Assembly (NCBI GenBank): GCA_011037195.1
Contig: JAAEAF010000390.1
Coordinates: 1-64,000, forward strand
DNA: 64,000 bases
Direction of reading: 5' to 3'
DNA from: Triatoma infestans
Lineage: Eukaryota > Arthropoda > Insecta > Hemiptera > Reduviidae
How positions within the stretch are numbered: the first letter of the stretch is position 1; every line of letters starts with the position of its first letter. The position numbers and the translations under genes are program-made. This document shows, piece by piece, positions 48,240 to 59,957 of this stretch. The notes below the pieces were generated by a model, which saw nothing but the letters and a program-made list of their open reading frames with translations, did not search any database and was not told the origin of the DNA.

Positions 48240-48430
48240 TGCCCACGCTGAACTGCTTCATTTTGTGGTGATCGAACGGTTTCGGCCGGCCATTCACCTA
48301 TCATCAAGATATCTTGATAATAAACAGTTTGATAATACAAGATTTGCACACAGAAAAATCGGTTTACACAATCTGATGCTTTCTAGCTCTGCGGACCCAA
48401 CTACAACTATCCAAAATATTACTAGCAAAA
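48240..48430 (-). repeat. Penelope-like terminal repeat with hammerhead-like core, copy 4
   Basis: On the minus strand: ATC, TTGATGA (complement of 48301-48307), a helix II with GG and CC arms, CGAAAC (complement around 48279-48284), CGTTC, then GATCACCAC. The flanking ctttctagctctgcggacccaactacaac segment on the plus strand (48379-48408) parallels 29492-29521. The predicted stem I (ATC/GAT) is kept. Confidence 0.5.
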
Positions 48431-50341
48431 AACTTCCAAGATATTCCAAAAACCAAAGAATATTAAAGGCGAAAGGTCCACGACATGATAATAAAAATGA
48501 TATTACAAATATTAGATGATTTTTAAAAACGTTGGAAAAAAAAAAAAACTAATTAAAAAAATATAAGGAAATAAAAGCTTTATTTTCTTTTTGTTTTGTT
48601 TTAATGATTTCAACTAGAAGTCATAAAGAAAATTTGTTTTTTCTATATTGGGAGAACACTCCTTTAGTACTTTTCCCTTTAAGAGATAATTTATAAACAA
48701 AGACTTAATTAAAAACAAGCTTTTTTGATGTTTCACAGTTCATATTTCAAAGCAAATATTAGGCTTGTTGAAGAGTAAAAAGTTATTTATTTTTTTTAAA
48801 TAAACAATTTTAATAAATTATCAATTAAACATTTAAGTCGTTACTAAAATATTAATGTTTAATTAAAAAAAAAAAATCCAGTTAATAATAGGTTAATAGT
48901 TAATAATATTTTTAATTAACGAGATAAAAAAATACTTTCCAGTGGTATAATTATTATCAATATTTTAAACAATACATTTTATTTATACTACATTATAATA
49001 CAAAATATTAAGGGATCCATTGTTCCCGCTATCTTCATTATTTAATACCATTGGTTAATATTGTAAATTATTCGCGAAACAGCTAATTGAAATCTTTTTG
49101 TACGTATACAAAATTAATTCTGTAAAAACCACTCAGAATCTTTAAACAAGCACTCAACCAACAGTGGAACAATTAAAATACGAGTTCCACATATATATCC
49201 ATTATTATTCTATTCAAATAAACAAGGCATACATAAAAAAAAGCTGGCCAATCGCCCATCTAATGAGATATTTAATGTGAGCAGTTTGATAATAGACACT
49301 GATTGTCACGATTTAATTAATTAAAAAGCGCCATAACAAACATTAAGAATTTCTTACTGGAGTGAGAAAAATTCCAGTTACATTCAAGTAGCATCCCATT
49401 ACTGTACCTTTTGAAGGAAACACTCCTAAGTGAAACAATAAAAAAAGTCTTTGCGTTGAGATTGATAAACCGACGTTTAACCCATATTGCAATGGGCTTC
49501 CTTTAGGGTAGATGCTGGCTTGATTGCTAAACCAATACTGAAAAGAATTAAGAGTATATAGTTTTAAAAAACAATGCAAAGAAAAATGCAGGGCCTTCTT
49601 GCACGAAAAAGGCGGGGCTTAATCATTCCTCCCATGCATATGACTTGGCCCTATGGATGACGAGGTCTAAGCCTGCCCCTCCCACTGCCTTGTTGCCTAC
49701 GTTGCAGCCTTAATTTGTTCTGAAAACGTTCATTATTTCTTACTTTTCCTTTTTCTCTCCTCTACCTGAGCCTCGTCGTGTTCAGGCAGCCAACCATTTC
49801 TATATATGCCGTTTCCTTCTTTTTCAATTTTTATTTTCGCTGATTTTACGTTCGTAATAACTGTTTATTTAGGCAAGGACTTTGACGTCCACAAAATTTA
49901 CTCTATATCTAAACTGTGGACGCAAGTTCGGCAAGTCATAATATAAACGTTTTGTTATGCATGCATATTTGCTTGCCTATGCCCTTAAGCGAACATTCCA
50001 AACTGAGACAAATAAAGTGATCTATATTAATACGCGGGGTACCAGCACTATAACCTCACCAAAAAGCAAAGCAAGCGCCAATTTCTTCCATGCATGCTTT
50101 ATTTCCAATTACCCATCAATTTAACAATTTTTTAACATATATGTACTTTTATTAACTAAAAATGTGAAAAACAAAAATTAAGTGCCTATTTGTAGGACCG
50201 TAATTATATTATCCTAATAACCTTCAATTGTGAAAAGTTTTAAAATATGCATACATAATTTCTTTTTATTAACATCGTTTAATTTTCTTATATTTATTTT
50301 TATTATTAAATAATTATTAATTTATTCACATTTAAATTTAC

Positions 50342-50389
<48 letters not shown>

Positions 50390-50549
50390 GGCAGCTTAAA
50401 TAAAAATACAAAATCGCTTAAGTATAATTCACACATCGTTTTGAAACCACAACGTAACCGAGCAATTTCTTTTTTATCGGCATTTTTTTTTTCAATTTTC
50501 TTAAGAAAAATTTTTCGAATTTTTATGGAGTAAGAAATTTACTATTTTC
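48431..50549. other. No recognisable gene; microsatellite
   Basis: AT-rich. A 44-base (GT)n lies at 50345-50387. A GC-richer island at 49590-49810 shows no motif. Confidence 0.55.
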
Positions 50550-51380
50550 ACTTTCTCTAATTGCTTAGAGGAAGTATTGATTGCGAGGGAGCCAAATTTT
50601 CGAAATTGAGTTTTCACCAGAAATACACGTTTTGAGGTTCCCTGAGATCAAAAAAGTGGTTTTTAGAAAATGGTGTGTGTGTGGTGTGTGTGTGAAAAGA
50701 ATACCTCAAAAATGAAAAGTTGCAGGAAGCTCCTCCCTCACACTTGTTATTCCGTTTAGGTATTGCTGCATCAGTCAGGAAGATTTCGGGCAAAATCTTC
50801 ACTGAATGTTTTTTGTTATTTTCTTGTAAACCGGCTCCAACGAATGTCTTTAAACCTGATATATCAACTACACATACAAAGAACTACAACATTCATTTGT
50901 AAACATTTCTCAGGGAAAAATCATTTAAGAGCATTTTTGTGAAAAGGCTGTCGTTAGGGTTCCCTCTAAAGTACTACTTCAGTTTATTACACAATTCTAT
51001 CATTTAAATAATATTAATTAGAATTAAATATGTTGTCGAAATCCTGAGTTTGAAGGTAATCCGAACGACCAGACGTGCGCATTGCTGAAAGTAGTTTCAT
51101 TTAAAAGGGCACTTTTGGGGGAGAGGTTGGGAATTATGGTTTAACTCTACAGTGCTATTTTAGTTTTAACGCTGTGCTATCTAATTCTGATTAAACTAAA
51201 CTAAATGATATTAATTAGATAAGTTGCCAAAATTCCCAGTTTGAAAGAAAATCGATTGAGCGTCTAATAGGTTTTTCAGCTTTTGTGATTTTCTTGATAA
51301 AAATGCTCACGGTTTTAAACACTAATATGAATTGTAAGTGTGAAGGAAGAGAAAGACGTGTGAATGCCTCACACCAGATT
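50550..51380 (+). mobile_element. Family H copy H5
   Basis: Starts actttctctaattgcttagagg, a mutated version of the terminal palindrome, and ends with gaaggaagagaaagacgtgtg and the hairpin gaatgcctcacaccag. It contains the ttgaggttccctgag block and a GT tract near 50671-50690, then about two internal units. Confidence 0.7.
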
Positions 51381-51727
51381 TTTTTCAATAAAGTTCACTT
51401 GAAGAATTCCCGCCCCAGTTCGGGCTCCAAATACTAAATTATTATTTTTGTATTATAATTAATTTATCAAGTTAGCCACCAACGAAAATCCGCTCGGTAG
51501 TTTCTAAAATACGCAAATAAAAATGACAGACGGAATACATTTCGTCATAATCGATAAGCTCTAAAATATAAAGAATTTCAAAAATAAAAATAAATTCTGA
51601 GAAATTCTCAATAGCAATTGAATTTTATGTTTATTGATTTGTTCCGGTTAATTTTAATAGAAATGTTGAAAGATAGATGTTGAGATAAATTGATGTTTTA
51701 AATTAAATTTACAAACTGAACATCGAT
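51381..51727. other. No recognisable gene
   Basis: AT-rich sequence between a family H copy and the 113-bp repeat. Confidence 0.5.
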
Positions 51728-51840
51728 CAGTTTATTAGATTTATTATTAACAACAATATGATAGCATCTGTCCCAAAGATAGAATATAGAGATAAAACTG
51801 TGTGCCGTAATACTTCACAAACTGACAATATCATTAAAAT
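51728..51840 (+). repeat. 113-bp dispersed repeat with conserved open frame, copy 1
   Basis: Nearly identical to the complement of 57915-58027. In one frame both copies are open and read FIRFIINNNMIASV, then KIEYRD and TVCRNTSQTDNIIK, differing only by P/S and K/R exchanges. In this copy the frame stays open to about 51880 (EICDVIETVE). Family unknown. Confidence 0.7.
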
Positions 51841-52322
51841 GTATGGTGAAATTTGTGATGTCATTGAAACTGTTGAATAAATATTAATAGTGTTGTCAAA
51901 AATATTGATCTTGTATCAAGATGTAAGAGGAGAAATAGGCAATGTGTTTGGTGTGTGTGTGTGTGTGAAAAGCCAGGGTTAGAGTTTTGTTCTCACTCTC
52001 TCCCGAATTTACCAACACATTGAATGTAATAAGAAAAAAACACTGTAAGCGTCAAAAAGAGGGACACAACCACGTTACTGTGTGATTGTATACAGACAAC
52101 AAGAAAACGAAATAAGCTGCAATCCAATAGTTCCCCTGTACACCCCTGCAGCATTTTGTGTATGTGTGTATACACGTATATCTTCCCCTTTCAGACAATC
52201 TTCTCCTTTTACCAACTAGCTCAAGACAGGCCACAGAAATTTGAATAAAAAATACTATCTCCCTTGTTATGCTGACAATATATAAAAGTTCAGCTGTACA
52301 ATCATTTCTCACACACTGTGTT
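51841..52322. other. No recognisable gene
   Basis: A short GT tract lies at 51951-51966. The 86-codon minus frame over 52052-52312 has no recognisable motif. Confidence 0.5.
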
Positions 52323-52440
52323 TCATGTTATGAAGAAATTTGGTGAAGATCGGTCAAAAAGAAAACATTCAATTATGCCAACGTTTCGACAGAGTTTCCC
52401 CTTCTTTATCAAGGTTTTAATATATAGATAGTCTTGAAGA
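52323..52440 (-). repeat. Hammerhead-like repeat, second sub-family, copy 2
   Basis: The complement of 22521-22615. Core on the minus strand (52378-52415): CC, TTGATAA, a helix II around gaaa, GAAAC, GTT, GG. The same U3/A8 bases occur as in copy 1, while helix II differs at several bases and the cleavage triplet is GTT rather than GTC. Confidence 0.6.
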
Positions 52441-52574
52441 TATGGAACTCTGAAACTTACAACATATTTTATAGCGCAGAAACATAAAAAAAGAAAATAA
52501 AAAATCACAAGTTACTTTGTTCTCTACTCTAAATCATATACAAAAAAAAAATCATTCAATACACAAACAAAAAT

Positions 52575-53578
52575 TCTGTGTGAAGCACTCACACAAACTT
52601 TCTCTTACTCCAGTTTTCAAAATTCTACCTAATTGACAAATTTCATGGTTTGTGTACGAAATTTGATGAAATTTTTTGGAGTTCGTCGAAAACTGAATAT
52701 GTTCCCGTAAAAGCTCATTTCTGGTTTACTAATTTTCTTGAAACTCGGAATTTTGACTACCTATTTATTTCTAGTTGATTTTGTTTGGATGGTAGAATTG
52801 TACGTATAATCAACTATGATAGCGCATTAGAAAAAAATACATATCCCCATCCCTGCCCCCAAAGCCCCTTTAAAGGACTTCACCAGAAGAAATGTTTCAA
52901 ATAAAAGTTGTAGCTCTTTATATGTACAGTTCACATTCCTAGTTTAAAGAAAATCGTTGGAGCCGTTTTCGAGAAAATACCAGAAAACAGAAAAATACAT
53001 TTCAGTAAATGCACTTCTGGTTATCCGATTTTTTCAAACTCGAAATTTCAACAACACATTTAATTCTAATTAATATTATTTAAATGCCAGAATTGTATAG
53101 TAAACTGAAATACCACTTTACAAGAAAACCTAACCCCACCCCTCCCCAAAAAGTGCCCTTAAATTAATTTTCCCAGAGAAATGCTTGAAATAAAAGTTGG
53201 AGATCTTTGTATATGTAGTTGATATACCAAGTTTAAAGAAAATCGTTGGAGCCATTTTAAAAAAACTTGCAAAACAGTGAAAAAAACATTTAGTAAAGTG
53301 GTACTTCCCGGTTGAGTAATTTGACCGCTGACCTACTGTCAGATCCCATGGTGATACCTAAACGGAATATCAAGTTTGAACTTTCTAAGATTTTTCGTTT
53401 TTGAGCAATGCTGTTCACATGCATACATACATACATACACAACACAGACATAGACCATTAGCTAAAAACCAGTTCTTTGGAGTCAGGGAAGCTCAAAACG
53501 GATACTTCCGGTGAAAACTCAATATCAAAAATTTGACACGATTACAATACTTCCTCTTACTAGGAGTAAGAGAAAGTA
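52575..53578 (-). mobile_element. Family H copy H6, full length
   Basis: The longest copy, with both ends: tctgtgtgaagcactcacac, actttctcttactcc at the lower end, and tcctcttactaggagtaagag at the upper end. A (CATA)n tract at 53419-53437 replaces the GT tract of H1. Three internal units are recognisable through the complements of aattccgagtttc (near 52745, 53040) and of ttggctccaacgat (near 52955, 53245). Confidence 0.8.
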
Positions 53579-53930
53579 AAAAAAAAAAAATTATAATTTA
53601 CTATAAACAAAGCAATTTATATTTAAACAATAACAATTTAAATTTAAAGTAATTTTGTGGTTGATGACAAAATGAAATACAGATAGTAAACAAAATTAAT
53701 GGGTAGTTTGTCTCTAAAACAAATGCCACGTGTGTATTTTGCCAACCATTGCGGTTCTTAAAACTATAACCGTTCCGGAACGAAAACAATTTACTTTACT
53801 CTTTCCTATATATAATACTAACTTTCTCTATCTCTCTCATACACTCATTCCATCCACAATTCTCATTGATTGATGCTGACCGGTTTCCGGCTAATTGCTT
53901 CCGGTTGTGAAGCTTCTCCGTTCAACTTTG

Positions 53931-53967
<37 letters not shown>

Positions 53968-54818
53968 AGTGTAAGGGGTTGGGTATATATATACTTTATA
54001 GAAGGGAGCTAGAGAGAGAGAGCGTATGAGAGAAATTGTAGAACAAAAGCTTCACTGTTTAGTGTACACAAAACATCGTAAAAATAAAATTATTTTCAGC
54101 CAGAGCTTTTTGCTTTTGTTGCTTTTAAGTGTTTATATACACTTCTCTCGTTTTTATTGTTCGGAAAACTTGGAAACATAAAGACCCAAATGGGGAAAAA
54201 CAGGATTGGCGATGAAGGAAACAAGAGAAAGTGGAAGGGATAAACTGACGTCGGCTTCTCCTATCGACATCCCATATCCCAGAACTATGACAAGAGTATA
54301 AAAAAAAAAACAGTATCCATTTGAAACAATCCTATCTGTTAGATTGATCCCCCTATAGAACAATATCCTCCCAACTTCAATTTAAAAAGATTAAATCGCA
54401 CACAAACAAAACATGGTTTTGCTAAAATCCTTTTTTCAAAAATTACTTCTAGTTTATAAAATGAAGTTTATAAAGGATACAATTTTGTACAACTACACTA
54501 TATGCTAATTTTATAATAATTTATTTATATTAACAATGGAGTCTTTATTGTTTTAATATAATTCTATCTATATTGTATTTACTTACTATTTATATTATAA
54601 ATAGAAATTCACATTTAAATATTGTAGTTAAATTAACTTCTTCAAAAACTTATATAATTTTATTACATTTGTTCCGGATGTGTGTGTGTGTGTGTGTGTA
54701 AAGACACGAAGAATCCCCACCACTTAGATACTGGTGGCATGAGAGAGGGAACGATTGGCCTTAGATGAGTGTAGTATACAGACAAGAGAAGAGTGAATTT
54801 CTGATTTGTGTTGTATAT
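53579..54818. other. No recognisable gene; microsatellites
   Basis: AT-rich with (GT)n at 53932-53965, (GA)n at 54011-54021 and (GT)n at 54679-54699. Confidence 0.6.
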
Positions 54819-55551
54819 TGTAATGACATGGCAGGGTCATAACAATGTCAAACCTTCACAACACATAACAAAGAAAAAATAATTTATAACTGTGGCCTAG
54901 CCGGCTGCTGTCTTCAAGACAAGGCCGCGGCCAAACAAACAAAACCAAGGGTCAATACTTTACATCAAAGCAAGCAACCGCTAAGGCTGGCCACTGACCT
55001 AAATCACTGGTCACCGAAATAACCAAGGTCGCACACTAGGACAGATGTCTTGGTGTGAGTGTTGCTAACACTAATATATAAACTTCGCCCCATTGGAAGA
55101 GGGGATGATTATATGATTATACTTCAGTACGTCTTCAAGATTATTATACGAGCAGCAGTTTCCGCGTCCCTGTACAGTTTTTATTTATACTTATTTCCTT
55201 AGTTGTGCATCTTAGTTCATTTATTTTAATCATTCTAAATTATTAGTTATTTATCTCCTATTTATTTCTAAGTATTTCTTGTTAATAGTTACCATTACTC
55301 ACGTTTAAATTATTGTACAAATACAGTCTATTTTTATAAATTCCGTGTTAATAATTCGAGCACTAACTTCCAAAAATCTCTAAACTAACTTCCGCCTCTT
55401 CAAGACATCTACTACATACCTCAGGAATCACAATAAACGATTCCACTACATCTGGTGGCAGCGGTGGGATTAGAACATCCATTAAACGATTCCACTATAT
55501 CTGGTGGTATCACGGTGGGATCAGGATCATACGATAAACGATTACACTACA
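54819..55551 (+). mobile_element. Solo LTR with a triplicated 3' end
   Basis: Begins TGTAATGACAT; a first 3' end CGATTCCACTACA occurs at 55450. It is followed by TGGTGGCAGCGGTGGGAT, a likely primer-binding-site region, then a second CGATTCCACTATA ending at 55499, a second TGGTGG...CGGTGGGAT, and a third CGATTACACTACA ending at 55551. The 4-base atat stands immediately before 54819 and immediately after 55551, so the whole block, including the repeated ends, lies within one target duplication. No gag or pol sequence follows. Confidence 0.8.
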
Positions 55552-55652
55552 ATATCAACTTACCTTTTAATAAGAAATTATCTATTAGGTATTATCCCAT
55601 TAACCATGTATATGGGTCGATATCTAATTAAATGTCTCATTAAATACATTGA

Positions 55653-55692
<40 letters not shown>

Positions 55693-56154
55693 CTTATTAG
55701 AGACGTTCCTTATGTTGCGATCTCTAATTCCTACATACCACGCCATTATTTTGTTGCCCACTGAGATCCGTAACACATTAAACGCAATATTAATCTATGA
55801 AAAACACTACTTGCATAAGCCAATTCGTACAATTACTTTTTAAATTTTCATCACAGGTTCATATAAACTGAGTGATGTTTTGTATAATGTTTTACTTTGT
55901 GGCTTAACAAAGTTATATATCAATTTCATGAAATGATGAATCCAAAATCGACTAAGAAGTGGTTTTTTTTTTTAGATTTGAAGATCTTCCCAAAGAGATC
56001 ACACCAAGAAGAAGCAGGCACGGATTAACTAACTTCGAAATATAACTAACTACTTTTGATATGATCTACTTATAAAAATAAAATTTATCATGTGTTTCTT
56101 TTTACATTCTCTTTCTGCTAAAAGAATCCACCTTATGCGTTGATCATGCATTGA
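55552..56154. other. No recognisable gene; TA microsatellite
   Basis: (TA)n at 55660-55690. The two overlapping plus frames across it translate the TA tract. Confidence 0.6.
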
Positions 56155-56600
56155 TGCATTGATTATGGCTAGCGCATTCGACTTTGGTGCGAGAATTCAG
56201 GGTTCGATTCCCGTGAGAAAAAAAGTCGGTGTTAAGCCAGCATCGTGAAAAAAAGTGGGAAGCTACAGTTTTGGTAGTGTACCTGGGTAGCGAAGGTAGG
56301 AACTAAAACGGCGAGGAAACCGCATGTCCACCTAATACAAATCGCTGTCTGGCAAGTCTTGGTCCCATTGGTTGCGCCATTGGTTTTTCCCCTGCTAAAA
56401 GAGGAAATATTGCGAACTTACCGCAAAAAGAGGAAACGGCGGCATACTTACCACACGCCCCCCCCCCTAATACAAATCGCCGTGTGGCAAGTCTTGGTCC
56501 TTTTCAGGCTGTTGCACCAGTGGTTTTTTCCCCTGCTAAAAGAGGAAATAATTGTGATCGTGCCAATAGCTTTCACAGGAAATCCATGTTTTGAGGTATG
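56155..56600 (+). repeat. tRNA-derived SINE, second family, with internal tandem duplication
   Basis: The head tggctagcgcattcgac (A box, about 56167) and ggttcgattcccgtg (B box, about 56201) lie 34 bases apart. The body has two copies of a module: ctaatacaaatcgctgtctgg to gctaaaagaggaaat at 56331-56411, and again at 56467-56550, separated by a poly-C run. No second copy of this SINE was found in the window. Confidence 0.65.
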
Positions 56601-57176
56601 CTATAAACCGAAAAATGTTTTCAGTTAATGTTTCTATTGTTGCAAGTATGTGAGTGAAAAAAAAAAAAAAATTACCCACCCTCCCAAAAATTACAGGAAA
56701 CTCAAAATTTGATATTCCCTTATCGGTCTAAAATTGATTTCTGGCAGATTCCGAGAGAGATACAACGTTAAGTTTCCGCCTAAAGTGCAACTATGAACGA
56801 TGAATATATGGATAGCCGCCACACCCTCTACCTACGTACATCTAACCAGGACAGCTTAGGATTACAAGCAATGCAGGTTGAAATCCATGCTGGAGATTCA
56901 TTCAGTTTGGGAGAAAACATATATATGACAAATTTTACAATTCTCTTGTCAAATTAGTTTTATTATTTATAAAATTTACCAAAAATGGAAGCGCTAATTT
57001 GATGGTTTTAAAGTGAATCCCCCCCCCCCTTAGGAGAAGTGGGCCAGGTTCTACTAGAGCAATTTCGGCGCCTGTTCGAGTATCCCAGAGTCTGCGAACA
57101 ATGCGAAGAATACTAATCTGAAGCCATCCAATACTCATACATTACATCTCTGCAGAAATAGCTGGCAGAAATTTTA
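56601..57176. other. No recognisable gene
   Basis: A GC-moderate region with poly-A at 56658-56671 and poly-C at 57020-57029. Nothing recognised. Confidence 0.5.
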
Positions 57177-57362
57177 GCTTTTGAGCTATGCTGTTCACAT
57201 ACAAACATACACACACACACTCACACACAAAACATTTGCTAAAAACAAAAACAACTTTTTTGGACTCAGGGGGACCTCAAAACGGATATTTCCGGTAAAA
57301 ACTCGATATCGAAAATTTGACATGATTACAATACTTCCTCTTTCTAGGAGTAAGAGAAAGTA
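57177..57362 (-). mobile_element. Family H terminal fragment H7
   Basis: Only the outer part: an AC-rich tract (57203-57230), the complement of ttgaggtccccctgag and the end ctaggagtaagagaaagta. The inner units and the opposite end are missing. Confidence 0.8.
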
Positions 57363-57914
57363 ATAATAGAAAATTTAGTCCAATTATAAATTCTGTAAAC
57401 TCTAGGTAATAAAACAAAAAGAACTTTTAAGATCTTACAGACACAGATCAACTTTCTTCACTTCCTAATTTTTATTTATTAAGAACATTTTGTATGGCAA
57501 TAAAATGAAAAGAAAAAGGAGCTTTTATATTTTCTGTATTATGGAAAACAAGTTTGGTAAAGTAGATTCTTCAAGATATTTCCTTTCTTCATTAGCATTT
57601 TATGTTCCTTTCACTCCTTTATTTTCGTATCTAAAATTATAGCTTAAAGTAGCTTTAGTTTAATGTAAAAAAAACAGGGGGAGGGGTACACATGTAAAGT
57701 TTTTCAATAGCCATCTTATAAGCAGTAAGTTTTCTTTATTAAATTATTCTCTTATTTATTATAGCTACAATTGGCCACCACATTGTACGAACATTTGTGC
57801 TCAACTAAACTGAAATAAAATCCTTGGCGCTAAAGGTCCAATGATAGAATTAAATGTGGTTAATCAGATTGCTAGGTTCCCCAATATTTTACTCATTATG
57901 TTGGATAAATATAA
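57363..57914. other. No recognisable gene
   Basis: AT-rich; no motif. Confidence 0.5.
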
Positions 57915-58027
57915 ATTTTAATGATATTGTCAGTTTGTGAAGTATTACGGCACACAGTTCTATCTCTATATTCTATCTTTGAGACAGATGCTATCATATT
58001 GTTGTTAATAATAAATCTAATAAACTG
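57915..58027 (-). repeat. 113-bp dispersed repeat, copy 2
   Basis: The complement of 51728-51840 with very few differences. It ends 20 bases before the mariner at 58048. Confidence 0.7.
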
Positions 58028-58047
58028 ATGATGTTTATCTCACCATC

Positions 58048-59361
58048 TACGAGGTGTGTAAATTAAGTGATGAGACTGATTTTTTATTCAAATAAAATTA
58101 CAATTCAACATTATCCCCTTCTTCAAAGTAACTACCTTGGGAAGCCACACAACGCTGAAGACGATTCTTCCATTCGTCATAACAGTGCTGGAACTCGGAT
58201 ACTGGAATAGACTTCAGTTGGTCGGTTACGGCTGTTTGAATATTCTCCAATGTTCCAAAATGACGTCCCTTGAGGTGATTTTTCAATTTGGGGAACAAAA
58301 AAAAGTCACATGGACTCAAGTCGGGTGAATAAGGAGGCTGATGAGCTACAGGAATGTTATTACTGGCCAAATACTCATTAATAGAAATCGCGGTGTGACA
58401 CGGAGCATTGTCGTGATGCAACACCCACTTGTTTTTGATGTTTGGTCTCACACGCATGTCTCTTTTTCGAAGTCTCTCAAGAACTTCTCGGTAAAAATGT
58501 TGGTTTACCATTTGGCATTGAGGCACAAATTCTTTGTGAACGATTCCTTGGCTATCAAAAAAGCAAATCAGCATGCATTTGATTTTTGACTTGCTCATTC
58601 TTGCTTTTTTTGGCTTTGGAGAGGTTGAAGTGTGCCACTGCATGCTCTGACGCTTAGTTTCTGGGTCATACTCAAACACCCAAGACTCATCTCCTGTAAT
58701 AACACGTTCCAAAAAATTGGGATCGTTTTCAATTGCTCCCAAAAAAGTCAAGGCTCCTTTCTTTTCTGATGTCTTTTTGCTTTTGTGAAAGATTTTTCGG
58801 AACCATTTTTGCACAAATTTTTCTCATCCCCAATTCATTAGTCAAAATTTGATGAACGGTTGTGTGAGTCAAATTCAACTCTTCGCCGATCATTCGGACT
58901 GTCAAACGACGATATGAACGCACGAGATCGCGGATTCTGCCAACATTTTCGTCGGTTCTTGAAGATGAAGGCCTTCCGCTGCGAGGCTCGTCTTCAATTG
59001 ATTCCCTTCCTTCTGCAAACGACTTAAACCACATAAAAACCTGTGCTCTCGACAAAACATTGTCTCCATAGGCCTGGTACAGTTTTTCAAACGTTTTTGT
59101 TGCACTGTGCCCAAGTCTGAAGCAAAACCTGATAGCACAACGTTGCTCGTAATTGATGTCACTCATTTTTAAAACGCACTGAAAAAAACCTTGCTCACAA
59201 ACAAAAGTCACTACGGACAGTGCAACAACTCTAGCATTTTCAAATTTGCAATGGACGTGTATCAGATGTTTACTTGCCCTACCACGCATGCGCCGCGTCT
59301 CCAGTGTTGCCAGATCGAACACTACAAAATCAGTCTCATTACTTAATTTACACACCTCGTA
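58048..59361 (-). mobile_element. Nearly intact mariner element
   Basis: The ends tacgaggtgtgtaaattaag and its complement at 59329-59361 are inverted repeats of about 34 bases with one difference (gtgatgag versus gtaatgag). TA borders both ends. Length 1314 bp, the usual size of a full mariner. It contains a single transposase frame on the minus strand (58098-59166). Confidence 0.95.
58098..59166 (-). pseudogene. Mariner transposase with one frameshift
   Basis: The start is taken at 59166 (MSDINYEQRCAIRFCF), the usual mariner N-terminus; the open frame extends further upstream but only through the terminal repeat and untranslated part. The DNA-binding half (RAQVFMWFKSFAEG, EPRSGRPSSSR, LTHTTVHQILTNEL) is complete. 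The catalytic half has ITGDESWVFEYDPETKRQS (first Asp), VLHHDNAPCH (second Asp) and YSPDLSPCDFFLFPKLK (third Asp), with 34 residues between the second and third, the D34D signature of mariners. The C-terminus ends EEGDNVEL. The two halves are in different frames; they meet at a run of six A at 58741-58746 (six T in the coding strand), where one extra base would explain the shift. No internal stops were seen otherwise. The transposase cuts and inserts the element at TA. Confidence 0.9.
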
Positions 59362-59363
59362 AA

Positions 59364-59957
59364 TATGTACATTCCGGGGGACATGATACGATTAGCAACT
59401 CCATATGTTGATCAGCGACTGCGCTTGTGCCGTTTAAGCCTACGAAGTCATTTCGAATAAATTAGGAATTTTTTTTTATCGATTTTTGTAAATAAACTGG
59501 AAAATTGTTTTGTTTTAATGCTGTTTTACCAGATTTTTTAAGTCCCATGGTTTTAATTGGTTTAAGTTTTATCCGCATTTGAATTCTCTTATTTATTAGA
59601 AATTAATAAGAAAACCCGCTTTTAATTTTAGTTTATGTTTAGGAAAAAAAGACAAAAATTGAATCTTTATGATTGAATATCTCGGCAACGGTTTGAAATA
59701 TTGAAGTGAAATTAACGGCATTATTCTTCATTTCTTCAGTAGTTTTCAATACAACAGTAAATAGTCGGGGTCAAAAGGAGATCACAACTTTCAATCACCG
59801 ATTTCATGTGTAAGACGGAAATAAAGTTTTAAAAACAATAACACCATCATAAACTAGATCGAAAATACTTCAACAAACATTATGTTCACTTTTTAGATAT
59901 CTTGCTTCGTTTAAGAGTTATTTCAAAAGTGGCCGATCTAAATGGGACACCCTGTAT
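59364..59957 (+). mobile_element. Tc1/mariner-superfamily element end, copy B
   Basis: The complement of the 21774-22370 part of copy A. It ends aatgggacaccctgtatat, the same terminus. It preserves gactgcgcttgtgccgttta and aacggtttgaaatattgaag in register with copy A, but no longer has the transposase motif. It starts within a few bases of the mariner end at 59361. Confidence 0.75.

Noticed and set aside
55504..55843. Two overlapping plus-strand open frames
   Set aside because: They translate a (TA)n microsatellite and show no motif.
56155..56225. A functional tRNA gene
   Set aside because: A- and B-box spacing fits, but the acceptor stem is not complementary and the SINE body follows.
58137..58589. 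Plus-strand open frames inside the mariner
   Set aside because: Antisense to the transposase catalytic region.
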